DNA of 40,137 nt, from the NCBI GenBank assembly GCA_007133195.1, contig SLNH01000025.1:1-40137 (forward strand), given 5' to 3'. Numbering within the stretch: position 1 is the stretch's first letter; each line of letters opens with the position of its first letter. This document shows positions 15,787 to 23,767 of this stretch, in pieces. The notes below the pieces were generated by a model. The model saw only the letters and a list, made by a program, of their open reading frames with translations. It ran no database searches and was not told where the DNA came from. A program made the translations under genes and the position numbers. Source of the stretch: Nannocystineae bacterium (GTDB taxonomy: Bacteria; Myxococcota_A; Polyangia; Haliangiales; Haliangiaceae).

Positions 15787-17109
15787 ATGTCGACGAGCGC
15801 TCCGCTCTTTCAAGAGATCATCCGCAAAAAGCGCGACGCCGAGGAGCTGTCTCCCGGCGACATCCAGCGCTTCGTCGCCGGCGCGACCACCGGCTCGCTG
15901 CCCGACGAGCAGCTCGCCGCGATGCTGATGGCGGTGTTCTTGCGCGGCCTTTCCGACGCCGAGCTCGCGGCCCTCGCCGACGCCATGCTCCACTCCGGCG
16001 ACGTGCTCGACCTCCCCGGTGTCGATCGCCCCAAGGTGGACAAGCACTCCACGGGCGGCGTCGGCGACAAAATCTCGATCCCCCTCGCCCCGGCCGTGGC
16101 CGCCTGCGGCGCCGCCGTGCCGATGGTGTCGGGACGCGGCCTCGGACACACCGGGGGTACGCTCGACAAACTGGAGTCGATCCCGGGTTTTCGCGTCGAT
16201 CTCGACAGCGCGCGCTTCGCCGAGATCGTCTCTCGCGTGGGCACCTCGCTCATCGGGCAAACCGATCGGCTGGCCCCCGCGGATCGCCGGCTTTACGCGC
16301 TACGCGACGTCACGGCCACGGTCGAGTCGATCCCGCTCATCGCTTCGTCGATCATGTCCAAGAAATTGGCCGAGGGGATCGACGCGCTGGTGCTCGACTG
16401 CAAGGTGGGCGGCGGCGCGTTCATGAAGACCCGCGAGCGGGCCCGCCAGCTGAGCCGAGCGATCCAGGTCATCGGCCGATCGGCGGGCGTGGAGGTCCGA
16501 GCCGTGGTGACGGCGATGGACGCCCCCATTGGCCGCTACGTCGGAAACGCCACCGAGATCCTCGAGTCGGTGGAGGTCCTGCGCGGCGGGGGCCCCGCCG
16601 ATACCCGCGAGCTCACCGCGCGCCTCGGCGGCGAAATGCTGGCGATGGCCGGGGTCGCCGACAGCGCCGAGGACGGCACGGCGCGCATCGAGACCGCGCT
16701 CGATGAGGGCAGCGCCCTCGATGTGTTCCGGCGGCTCGTCGAGGCGCAGGGCGGCGATCCCCGCGTGGCCGACGCCCCGGCCGACGTCTTGCCGAAGGCG
16801 CGCGAGCGCACCCCGGTCTTGGCCGACCGGAGCGGGGTCGTAACAGACATCGGCGCGACGGAGGTGGGCCTCGCCGCGCTGTGTCTGGGCGCCGGGCGGC
16901 GCCGCAAAGAAGACAAAATCGACCCCGCCGTGGGCGTGGAGATCGTGCGCCGCGTCGGCGAACCCGTCGAGGCCGGTGAGCCGGTCGCGCACCTTCTCCA
17001 CAACGGCGATGGCGAGGAGGCGGCCCGCGAGCGACTCGCCGCCGCCATCCGCATCGCGGACGACGCGGAGGCATCCGCCGCCGGCTCGCGCATCCTCGAG
17101 GTGCTGTAA
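15787..17109 (+). CDS. deoA: Thymidine/pyrimidine-nucleoside phosphorylase
   Basis: Phosphorolyses pyrimidine (deoxy)nucleosides to base plus (deoxy)ribose-1-phosphate. The 440-residue protein has the phosphate-binding signature KHSTGGVGDKISIPLAP (from residue 86), SGRGLGHTGGTLDKLESIPG, SIMSKKLAEGIDALVLDCKVG and GAFMKT, all normal for the family. Whether it prefers thymidine (deoA) or is a broad pyrimidine enzyme (pdp) cannot be decided by eye. It follows deoC after 10 bp and its stop overlaps the punA start (TAATG), so the genes are one transcript. Its product, after mutase action not encoded here, feeds deoC. Confidence 0.95.
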   Translation: MSTSAPLFQEIIRKKRDAEELSPGDIQRFVAGATTGSLPDEQLAAMLMAVFLRGLSDAELAALADAMLHSGDVLDLPGVDRPKVDKHSTGGVGDKISIPLAPAVAACGAAVPMVSGRGLGHTGGTLDKLESIPGFRVDLDSARFAEIVSRVGTSLIGQTDRLAPADRRLYALRDVTATVESIPLIASSIMSKKLAEGIDALVLDCKVGGGAFMKTRERARQLSRAIQVIGRSAGVEVRAVVTAMDAPIGRYVGNATEILESVEVLRGGGPADTRELTARLGGEMLAMAGVADSAEDGTARIETALDEGSALDVFRRLVEAQGGDPRVADAPADVLPKARERTPVLADRSGVVTDIGATEVGLAALCLGAGRRRKEDKIDPAVGVEIVRRVGEPVEAGEPVAHLLHNGDGEEAARERLAAAIRIADDAEASAAGSRILEVL

Positions 17110-17966
17110 TGTCAAAACCAAGCGAAGGGCTCTACGAGCGCGTACAGGAGGCGGCGCGCGCGATACAGGATCGCGTCGGCGAAAGGCGCCCCACCACCGC
17201 GCTCATTCTCGGCAGCGGCTTGGGCGGGTACGCCGACCAGTTGCAGGACGCCGTGGCCATCCCCTACGAGGAAATCCCGCACATGCCGGTGTCTACGGTG
17301 ACCGGCCACGCGGGGAGGCTCGTCGTGGGCTGGCGCGGAAACCTGTGCTGCGCGGCCATGCAGGGACGAGTTCATTACTATGAAGGTCATCCGGCGCGAG
17401 AGGTCGCGTTCCCCGCGCGCGTTCTCGCCATGCTGGGCGCCGAAACCTTCATCATCACGAACGCGGCCGGTGGGATCGACCCCGGACTCGAGCCGGGGAC
17501 CCTGATGCTGATCCGCGATCATCTAAACCTCATCCCCGACAATCCGCTCCGCGGCGAAAACGACGAGCGCTTCGGACCGCGCTTTCCCGATATGACCCGC
17601 GCGTACGCGCCCCGCCTGCGCGCCCTCGGCCGCGACGCCGCCCACCGGCTCGGGCTCGACGTGGCCGAAGGCGTCTACGCGGGGCTCCCCGGGCCTTCTT
17701 ACGAAACACCGGCGGAGGTCGCCATGCTCGAGGCGCTCGGCGCCGACGCCGCCGGCATGTCCACCGTGCCCGAGACGATCGTCGCCAACCACATGGGGGC
17801 GGAGGTGCTCGGAATATCCTGCATCACCAACAAGGCGGCCGGCATCACGGGCGAGGCGCTGTCGCACGACGAGGTCACGGAGACCGCGGCGCGAGTGCGC
17901 GAGACCTTCGAAACGCTGCTCGGTACCGTGCTCACGTCCTTGGAGCGCGGGGATCGCAAGGGATGA
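17109..17966 (+). CDS. punA: Purine nucleoside phosphorylase (trimeric PNP type)
   Basis: Phosphorolyses purine nucleosides. It is 285 residues with ALILGSGLGGYADQL (phosphate loop), MQGRVHYYEGHPAREV, ITNAAGGIDPGLEPG, AGLPGPSYETPAEVAML and AGMSTVPETIVANHMGAEVLGISCITNKAAG, which carries the purine-binding residues. These mark the trimeric class specific for guanosine/inosine rather than hexameric DeoD. It overlaps deoA by 1 bp and cdd by 4 bp, giving strong evidence for an operon. Confidence 0.95.
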   Translation: MSKPSEGLYERVQEAARAIQDRVGERRPTTALILGSGLGGYADQLQDAVAIPYEEIPHMPVSTVTGHAGRLVVGWRGNLCCAAMQGRVHYYEGHPAREVAFPARVLAMLGAETFIITNAAGGIDPGLEPGTLMLIRDHLNLIPDNPLRGENDERFGPRFPDMTRAYAPRLRALGRDAAHRLGLDVAEGVYAGLPGPSYETPAEVAMLEALGADAAGMSTVPETIVANHMGAEVLGISCITNKAAGITGEALSHDEVTETAARVRETFETLLGTVLTSLERGDRKG

Positions 17967-18409
17967 GCGGCGGCGACGACACAGCCGACGCGGGCCAAAG
18001 CGATGGGGAAGACGCCCTCGCGCAGCGCGCGCTCGAGGCCAGAAAAAGCGCCTATGCGCCCTACTCCGGCTTCTCCGTCGGCGCGGCCGCTGTCGTGGAC
18101 GGCGTGACCTACCCCGGCGCGAACGTAGAAAATGCCTCGTACGGGGTGACGATCTGCGCCGAGCGCACCGCCATCGCGGCCGCCGTCACCGAAGGACAGC
18201 GCCGCCTCGAGGCCGTGGCGGTGGCGACCTCGTCGTCGCCGCCGGCCACCCCGTGCGGCATCTGCCTGCAGACGATGCTCGAGTTCGCCGAGGATCCGCG
18301 CGATGTGCGCGTCATCCTCGTCAATCCGTCCGGAGAGCGGCGCGCCCTATCGCTCGCCGACCTCATCCCCCACGGTTTCGTCTCCGCGTCGCTACCCGAA
18401 GGGAGCTAA
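17963..18409 (+). CDS. cdd: Cytidine deaminase
   Basis: Converts (deoxy)cytidine to (deoxy)uridine, feeding the pyrimidine phosphorylase two genes upstream. The 148-residue tetrameric-type enzyme has AYAPYSGFSVGAA, the catalytic CAE (C65, E67) within YGVTICAERTAI and the second zinc pair PCGIC (C98, C101). The first ~20 residues are an acidic, variable leader. The start overlaps punA by 4 bp; the next gene follows after 4 bp. Confidence 0.96.
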   Translation: MSGGDDTADAGQSDGEDALAQRALEARKSAYAPYSGFSVGAAAVVDGVTYPGANVENASYGVTICAERTAIAAAVTEGQRRLEAVAVATSSSPPATPCGICLQTMLEFAEDPRDVRVILVNPSGERRALSLADLIPHGFVSASLPEGS

Positions 18410-18413
18410 GCCA

Positions 18414-19751
18414 ATGGCCGAGGTGATCATTCGCGGCGGCACGATCGTCACGATGGATCCACAGTGGAGCCTCGAGACGGGCGACGTCGCGTGCCGCGAC
18501 GGGGAGCTCGTGCAGGTCGGGGGCCGCTACGTGCCGCAGGAGCACGAATACGAAATCTTGGACGCCGAGGGCTGCGCGGTCATTCCGGGGCTCGTGCAGT
18601 CACACGTCCACATGTGCCAGACCCTCGCCCGCGGCAGGGCAGACGATCTCGAGCTTTTGCCGTGGCTTCGTGATTTGGTTTGGCCCTATGAGGCGAGCCT
18701 CGAAGCCGTGGATATGGCCGCGTCGGTGAGGCTCGCGTGCGCCGAGCTCCTGCTCGGCGGCACCACCGCCGTGCTCGACATGGGCACAGTGCGGCACACA
18801 GGCGAGATCTTTGCCGCGGCGCAGGGCGCGGGCCTGCGAGCGACGAGCGGCAAGGTCATGATGGACGAGGCCACGCCCGACATCCCCATACCGCTACGCG
18901 AAGATACGCGCGCGTCCCTCGACGAGTCCCACCAGCTCCGCAAGGAGTGGCACGAGCGCGCCGCAGGGCGGCTGCGCTACGCATACGCGCCGCGCTTTGC
19001 GCTGTCGTGCACCCGCGACCTCCTCGAGGAAACGGCCCAGTCGGCGCGGGCTGCGGGCGTCCGCATTCACACCCACGCAAGCGAGAACCAAAGCGAGATC
19101 GCCGAGGTCGAGCGTCGGACGGGGCTTTCGAACATCGCATACCTAAACGAGGTCGGCCTCACCGGCGGGGACGTGTGCCTCGCGCACTGCGTCTGGGTGA
19201 CCGAAGCGGAGCGCGAGATCCTGCGCGAGACCGGCACGCACGTGTCCCACTGTCCGTCGTCGAACCTCAAGCTCGGGTCGGGGATCGCCGAGGTGCCGGA
19301 GCTCATGGAGGCCGGCGTGCCGCTCTCGCTCGGCGCCGACGGCGCCCCCTGCAACAACAACCTCGACGCGTTCGTCGAGATGCGCCTGGCCGCGCTCCTA
19401 CACAAACCGCGGCGTGGTCCGGCGAGCATGCGCGCCCCCCTCGTACTGCGGATGGCGACCCAGGGCGGCGCGCGCGCGCTCGGGCTCGGCGACCAGATCG
19501 GCTCGCTCGAGCCGGGCAAGCGCGGTGACGTGGCCGTGGTCGATCTTTCCACCGAACACGCGATCCCCGCCTCGAATCCCTATTCGGCGCTCGTCTACGC
19601 CGCGCGCGCCAGCGACGTGCGCCACACCGTCGTCGACGGCGAAGTCGTCGTGCGCGACCGGCACCTGCTCACCCTCGACCAAGCCGAGGTGGTGAGCGAG
19701 GCGCGCGCCCGCGCGCGCGAAGTATTCACCCGCGTCGGCCGCACCGCGTGA
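18414..19751 (+). CDS. Amidohydrolase, SAH/5'-deoxyadenosine deaminase-like (TrzN/AtzA subgroup)
   Basis: A 445-residue metal-dependent hydrolase. It has HVHMCQTLARGRADDLELLPWL (metal His64 and His66), a THASENQSEI block with the third metal His, LAHCVWVTEAE, and the catalytic Asp in LGADGAPCNNNLDAF. The C-terminus DVAVVDLSTEHAIPASNP closes the small beta domain. This subgroup includes S-adenosylhomocysteine, methylthioadenosine, 5'-deoxyadenosine and guanine deaminases. Its position at the end of a nucleoside operon favours a nucleoside or base deaminase; the exact substrate is inferred only as adenosine-like. ATG 18414 is the family-like start and lies 4 bp after cdd. Confidence 0.88.
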   Translation: MAEVIIRGGTIVTMDPQWSLETGDVACRDGELVQVGGRYVPQEHEYEILDAEGCAVIPGLVQSHVHMCQTLARGRADDLELLPWLRDLVWPYEASLEAVDMAASVRLACAELLLGGTTAVLDMGTVRHTGEIFAAAQGAGLRATSGKVMMDEATPDIPIPLREDTRASLDESHQLRKEWHERAAGRLRYAYAPRFALSCTRDLLEETAQSARAAGVRIHTHASENQSEIAEVERRTGLSNIAYLNEVGLTGGDVCLAHCVWVTEAEREILRETGTHVSHCPSSNLKLGSGIAEVPELMEAGVPLSLGADGAPCNNNLDAFVEMRLAALLHKPRRGPASMRAPLVLRMATQGGARALGLGDQIGSLEPGKRGDVAVVDLSTEHAIPASNPYSALVYAARASDVRHTVVDGEVVVRDRHLLTLDQAEVVSEARARAREVFTRVGRTA

Positions 19752-20166
19752 CCCGCCCGCTACCCGAGCGAATTGGTCCGCGCAACGTTCGAGGTTGAGG
19801 TGCTCTAGCCACTGTCATACCTCCGTCTGGCCCGCGAGGTAGCGCGCCGGAAAAGGGCCGCGGTGAGCTGCCCGTCGCGCGCGTAGAGACAGCGACCAGG
19901 TCGCCGCGCCGCCCGCGAAAGCGCGCCTTCGACGTTCCGCACCGACGCGAATAAGCCTGCGGCACTTCTTCGCAGCCCGTGTCGCGCCCGCGGCCGCGCG
20001 CGGGAGCGAGCGCGGCCCGCTGCGCACGGCGCGGACAGCCGCGGAGCCGAGCGAGAAGCCGGATCGGCGGCTCCCAGCATCCGACCTGCGATCCCCGCCC
20101 ACACGACGAAGCGCCGAAATCGGCGCGGGATGAGGGACCGAACGCTGGTCACGGGATGGAGGCACG
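19752..20166. other. Intergenic stretch of 415 bp with no gene seen
   Basis: No frame here looks like a protein; the open frames are Arg/Ala-rich shadows. I saw no tRNA-like cloverleaf, no T-tract terminator and no clear promoter. It separates the nucleoside operon from a lipoprotein gene. Confidence 0.6.
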
Positions 20167-20694
20167 ATGTTTTCGCGGAGCGGGCGCTCTGACGTAGCCG
20201 CTTTTGTGCTGGGCGCTGTCACCTTCGCCAGTGCCTGCACGATCATCGGCACGCTCACGTTCACCGAAAAGAGCGAGGAAATCGAGATCGAAGGCGATGC
20301 CCTCTCCGACCAAGCCGGCGATCTGTTCCCGCCCGATGTGCCGATTATCATCAACCTCGAAAAGCACATAGACGAACAAGACGCCGGCGGCGCCCGCGCC
20401 CTGCACCTCATTTCGCTCGAAGTCCGCATGACAGAGAACACCGTCGAGCGCGACTTCGACTTCCTCGATACGGTGGAGGTGGACATCGCCGCCGAGGATC
20501 ACAGCCGCGAGCTTTTGGCGTGGCGCGACGATATTCCGGCGAGCGACAGCTTCACCATGTTCGTAGACGACCAGCTGGACTTAAAGCCCTACGTCGAATC
20601 CGGCGTCACGCTGCTTACCGAGGTCGAGGGCATCGCCCCCGCCGCGACGGCCCGTTTCAAAATCGTCGCTACATTCGAGGTCGAGGTGCTGTAA
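20167..20694 (+). CDS. Putative lipoprotein of unknown function
   Basis: A 175-residue protein I do not recognise. The N-terminus has Arg residues, a hydrophobic stretch (AAFVLGAVTFASAC) and a Cys at residue 24, a weak lipobox (ASAC). The mature part is acidic and beta-like, with repeated hydrophobic-alternating segments (PIIINLEKHID, FDFLDTVEVDI, FKIVATFEVEVL). It could be an outer-membrane or periplasmic lipoprotein. It is monocistronic. Reality as a gene is supported by its non-GC-rich residue composition (many I, E, D, T) compared with shadow frames. Confidence 0.7.
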   Translation: MFSRSGRSDVAAFVLGAVTFASACTIIGTLTFTEKSEEIEIEGDALSDQAGDLFPPDVPIIINLEKHIDEQDAGGARALHLISLEVRMTENTVERDFDFLDTVEVDIAAEDHSRELLAWRDDIPASDSFTMFVDDQLDLKPYVESGVTLLTEVEGIAPAATARFKIVATFEVEVL

Positions 20695-20999
20695 CCGCTC
20701 GCCGCGGGCGACCCGGCACGCAGACGACTGTCCTCGATCAGACGGCCGCAATCACACATCGCCCTCCCCTTGTCGAGGGCCGAAGTGCTTGGCTCGTCGA
20801 CGCCGCCGCATTAGCCGCTTTGCGGCTCAATCGCACTCTTTACCGCTTCGCCACGGTAGCGGCGGCGCCCAGTCCGCCCCGCGCCAGGAAGTTCGGCCAT
20901 TCTGCAGCTGATGCCGGCCTTCGTGTATCGAAGCCAGGAAGCGAAGCCGCGTAATGAAGTAAGTCACGAAACTAACCTCACGAAGGCAATTCGGTTGCA
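20695..20999. other. Intergenic region before the aminotransferase cluster
   Basis: 305 bp without a gene. It holds two hairpins (20761-20780 and 20813-20827). The last ~70 bp (about 20930-20999) are visibly richer in A/T than the surroundings, as expected of a promoter; TAATGA and ACTAAC are possible -10 boxes but neither is convincing. Confidence 0.5.
20813..20827 (+). terminator. Possible terminator hairpin after the lipoprotein gene
   Basis: AGCCGC-TTT-GCGGCT is a perfect 6-bp stem with a 3-nt loop, about 120 bp after the lipoprotein stop. A second 6-bp stem (GCCCTC/GAGGGC) sits at 20761-20780. No clean T-tract follows either. Confidence 0.35.
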
Positions 21000-22166
21000 A
21001 TGGTACCTGCGTCGATCCTACCCCTGCTCGAGCCGCTCGAGACGTTCGAGGCGATCCGCCGGCGAGCGGCGCGCCTCGGCGACCGCCTGTGCGATCTGTC
21101 TTATGCCAATCCCTATGACGGCGCACAGCAGGGCGCGCGCGCGGCGCTGCGCGACGCGCTCGACGAAAGCCGGCTTCTCAGCCTGCAGTACACTCCTTTT
21201 GGCGGGCACACCGTCGCCCGGCGGGTCGTGGCCGACGACCTGCGGCGCAGCCACGGATTACCGTTCGCACATCGCGATGTGATCCTCACCCCCGGCGCCA
21301 TGTCGGCGCTGCAGATCGCGCTTCTGGCCGCGCACGCCCGAGGCGGCGAGGTCGTGGTTCCCACGCCGTGCTGGCTTGACTACCCCATCTACGCCCGCCA
21401 CGCCGGCGCCACACCGGTCATGGTGCCGCCGGATGGCGACGTGAAGCTCGACCCCCACGCGGTCGCCGCGGCAATCACCGAGCGCACCCGCGCGATCGTG
21501 CTCTCGCACCCCTGTAATCCCACCGGAGAGCGGTATCGCGATTCCACTTTGACACAGCTCGCGGAGGTCATCTCGGCGCGACAAGAGGCCCTCGGCACCG
21601 CCATTACCCTGATCGCTGACGAGACCCATCGGGACTTCACCCCGCCGGGCACCTACCAGAGCCTCAGCCGGCGCTTTTCCCGCGCGGTGATCGTCTACTC
21701 CTTCGGGAAATACCACTTCCTGCAGGGCCAGCGGCTCGGCTATGCCGCGGTTTCGCCGAACCATCCCGAGCGCGACGAAGTCGGCGCCGAGCTCGTTCGC
21801 TGGACCCGGATCGCAGGCGTGGCCACGCCCACGGCGCTCATGCAAAGCGCAATCCCGCGGCTTGTCGAGCTCACATACGATGACGCCTGGCTCGCGCGGC
21901 GGCGCGCGTGGCTCGTAGCCCGACTGCGGAGCGCCGGCTACCGCGTGGCTGAAACCGACGCCACGCTGTTCGTCTACGTGAAAACGCCGCGAGGCTGGTC
22001 CGACTGGGCGTTCACTCGAAGCCTCGCCTCGCGCGGCGTCCTCGTCCTGCCGGCCCCAGTCTTCCACCACAGTGGCTGGTTTCGTGTGGCGCTTACGGCC
22101 TCGGAGCCGATGATCGAACGTGCCCTCGAGGTGTTCGCACAGGAGGTAACTCAGTGCCCCGCATAG
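21000..22166 (+). CDS. PLP-dependent aminotransferase, class I/II fold
   Basis: A 388-residue fold-type-I enzyme. The PLP lysine is K237 in SFGKYHFLQGQRLGY, which lines up exactly with the usual 'SxSK.....G.R.GY'. Other PLP contacts are N173 in HPCNPTG and D207 in IADETH. The tyrosine that normally follows in 'DExY' is replaced by histidine (H210), which is unusual. The C-terminal FRVALTASEPMIERALE carries the carboxylate-binding Arg. Substrate is unknown. It opens a tight cluster: its last 13 bp overlap the asparagine-synthase-like gene. It probably supplies or modifies an amino acid for the downstream carrier-protein module; that is inference. Confidence 0.88.
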   Translation: MVPASILPLLEPLETFEAIRRRAARLGDRLCDLSYANPYDGAQQGARAALRDALDESRLLSLQYTPFGGHTVARRVVADDLRRSHGLPFAHRDVILTPGAMSALQIALLAAHARGGEVVVPTPCWLDYPIYARHAGATPVMVPPDGDVKLDPHAVAAAITERTRAIVLSHPCNPTGERYRDSTLTQLAEVISARQEALGTAITLIADETHRDFTPPGTYQSLSRRFSRAVIVYSFGKYHFLQGQRLGYAAVSPNHPERDEVGAELVRWTRIAGVATPTALMQSAIPRLVELTYDDAWLARRRAWLVARLRSAGYRVAETDATLFVYVKTPRGWSDWAFTRSLASRGVLVLPAPVFHHSGWFRVALTASEPMIERALEVFAQEVTQCPA

Positions 22167-23473
22167 AGCTTTTCGGCGAGTCCGATCCGGTGCTCGCCTG
22201 GGACGGAACCGCGATCTACGGTGACGAAGCCGCGCTCGCCGGCGAGCCGCCGCCAGCGCGGCTCGAGGGTTCGGCTGCGGCCGCGCAGCCGCTCGCCAGC
22301 GGACAGGTGCGCCTGTTTCGCGATCGGCTCGGCCTCGGCAAGCTGTTCTGGGCGAAAAACGCGGGCGGCGATCTCGCCTTCGCCTCGCAGCCGCTAAAGC
22401 TCGTGCGCGCGGGGTATGACCTCGGCGACATCGCGGCGGCTCCGCGGGGTCGCGTCATCACGCTCGACGCGGACGGTAGCCTCGCCTCGGTGAGCGCCCT
22501 TAAACCGGCAGGGCCCACGCCGGCCGTGAGCGCGAGCGTCGCGCAGATCGGCGCCCACATCCGAGAGGCGCTCGATGCCTACCTGGCGGCGGTGGCGACT
22601 GCCTACCCCGACAGGCGCGCGTATCTCTGCCTGTCGGGCGGTCTCGACAGCTCTACGATCGCCGTCTTGGCGCGCAGGCATTTCTCGGCGCTCACCGCGG
22701 TGAGCTTCGACATCGCGGACGCCGGCCGCGCGCCGAGCGCGGACCGACTCGCGGCTGAGCGGCTTTGCGCCGACCTCGGCGTGCCCATGATCGAGGCCAA
22801 CGTCACGACCGAAGAGCTCATTTCGTACCTGGACACCGTGCTCGTCGCCGGCATCGACTGGCGCGATTTCAACGTCCACTGCGGCCTGGTCAACGCCGCC
22901 ATCGCGGACGCGATCGCGCAAAGCTCGTCCGAAGGCGATCCGCCCCCGATCGTCATCACCGGCGATCTCCCAAACGAGCTCCTCGTCGATTACCAGCCCG
23001 AGGTCTACAAGGGCGCCACCTACTACGGGCTGCCGCGGGTCGACGTCGCGAAGCTGCGTTCGGTGCTCGTCGACGGGCTCGACACGTGCCACCGCGAAGT
23101 CGGCGTGTTCGGCGCCTTCGGTCTCTCGGTGGCGCAGCCCTACGCCGCCTGCGTCGACGCCTATCTCTCGCTCCCAGCGTCGCTGCTCGCCGAGCAGGAC
23201 CGCAAGGACCACTTGGTCACGAACATCGTGGGCTCGGAGCTGCCCGCCTACATCTACGAGCGCCCCAAGCTGCGCGCTCAAATCGGAGACACCCACGACA
23301 AGGGAACGCTCGCCGCCTGTATCGATCGGGGTATCGACGGATCGTGGCTCCGGGGCCGGTTCTCGGCGCTTCACGGCGTGGGTGAGGAACGCGCGCTCGA
23401 CCGCTTCATACGTGCCGGGCGCTACCAAACGGCGATGCCAACAGGCACCACCACGACGGAGGAAGATCAATGA
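22154..23473 (+). CDS. Asparagine-synthase-like ATP-dependent amide ligase with degenerate glutaminase domain
   Basis: Residues 161-167 (SGGLDSS) are the PP-loop of the asparagine synthase/beta-lactam synthetase family, followed by a synthase-like domain (VITGDLPNELLVDY, FGLSVAQPYAACVDAYLSLPA). The N-terminal part (1-115) still resembles a class II glutaminase (VRLFRDRLGLGKLFWA, DLAFASQPLKLVRAG) but is about half length, and the protein starts MPRIELF with no Cys at position 2. Glutamine therefore probably cannot be its nitrogen source. Loss of this Cys is the hallmark of beta-lactam synthetase-type enzymes, which adenylate a carboxylate for intramolecular or other amide formation. It overlaps both neighbours. 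Product unknown. Confidence 0.85.
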   Translation: MPRIELFGESDPVLAWDGTAIYGDEAALAGEPPPARLEGSAAAAQPLASGQVRLFRDRLGLGKLFWAKNAGGDLAFASQPLKLVRAGYDLGDIAAAPRGRVITLDADGSLASVSALKPAGPTPAVSASVAQIGAHIREALDAYLAAVATAYPDRRAYLCLSGGLDSSTIAVLARRHFSALTAVSFDIADAGRAPSADRLAAERLCADLGVPMIEANVTTEELISYLDTVLVAGIDWRDFNVHCGLVNAAIADAIAQSSSEGDPPPIVITGDLPNELLVDYQPEVYKGATYYGLPRVDVAKLRSVLVDGLDTCHREVGVFGAFGLSVAQPYAACVDAYLSLPASLLAEQDRKDHLVTNIVGSELPAYIYERPKLRAQIGDTHDKGTLAACIDRGIDGSWLRGRFSALHGVGEERALDRFIRAGRYQTAMPTGTTTTEEDQ

Positions 23474-23757
23474 ACACGTCCAATATCGCGCTCAAGCTCG
23501 AGTCGTTTACTCGCAAATCGTTTCAGATCGCCGATGACGATCCGGACTTTAGCCGCTCCGTCCATCTCTTCGAAGAGGGCTACGTCGACTCCATCGGCGT
23601 GATCGAGATGCTCACCTTCATCACCGAGACCTTCGGCGTGCAAATCCCCGACGACGCGCTCCAGTCCGACGGCTTCGCCACCATCGACGGGATGGCGCAG
23701 GTGATCGCCGAGCTCATGGCGCCGGCGGACGCCAAAGCCGCCGTCACCGCCTCCTAG
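23470..23757 (+). CDS. Acyl/aminoacyl carrier protein
   Basis: A 95-residue carrier protein. The phosphopantetheine attachment site is S41 in LFEEGYVDSIGVIEML, followed by helix III-like sequence ETFGVQIPDDAL and a C-terminal AQVIAELM. It has the DltC/aminoacyl-carrier style 'EGYVDSIG' rather than the housekeeping AcpP 'LGADSLD'. It overlaps the asparagine-synthase-like gene by 4 bp (ATGA) and is 10 bp before the next gene. No ketosynthase, acyltransferase or AMP-ligase is adjacent, so loading must come from the neighbour or from a gene elsewhere. Confidence 0.92.
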   Translation: MNTSNIALKLESFTRKSFQIADDDPDFSRSVHLFEEGYVDSIGVIEMLTFITETFGVQIPDDALQSDGFATIDGMAQVIAELMAPADAKAAVTAS

Positions 23758-23767
23758 GAAGCCGAAC

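Noticed and set aside
19752-20166. tRNA or small RNA gene in the 415-bp gap
   Set aside because: No T-arm-like GTTCGAATC sequence with matching acceptor stem was found by eye; a covariance search would settle it.
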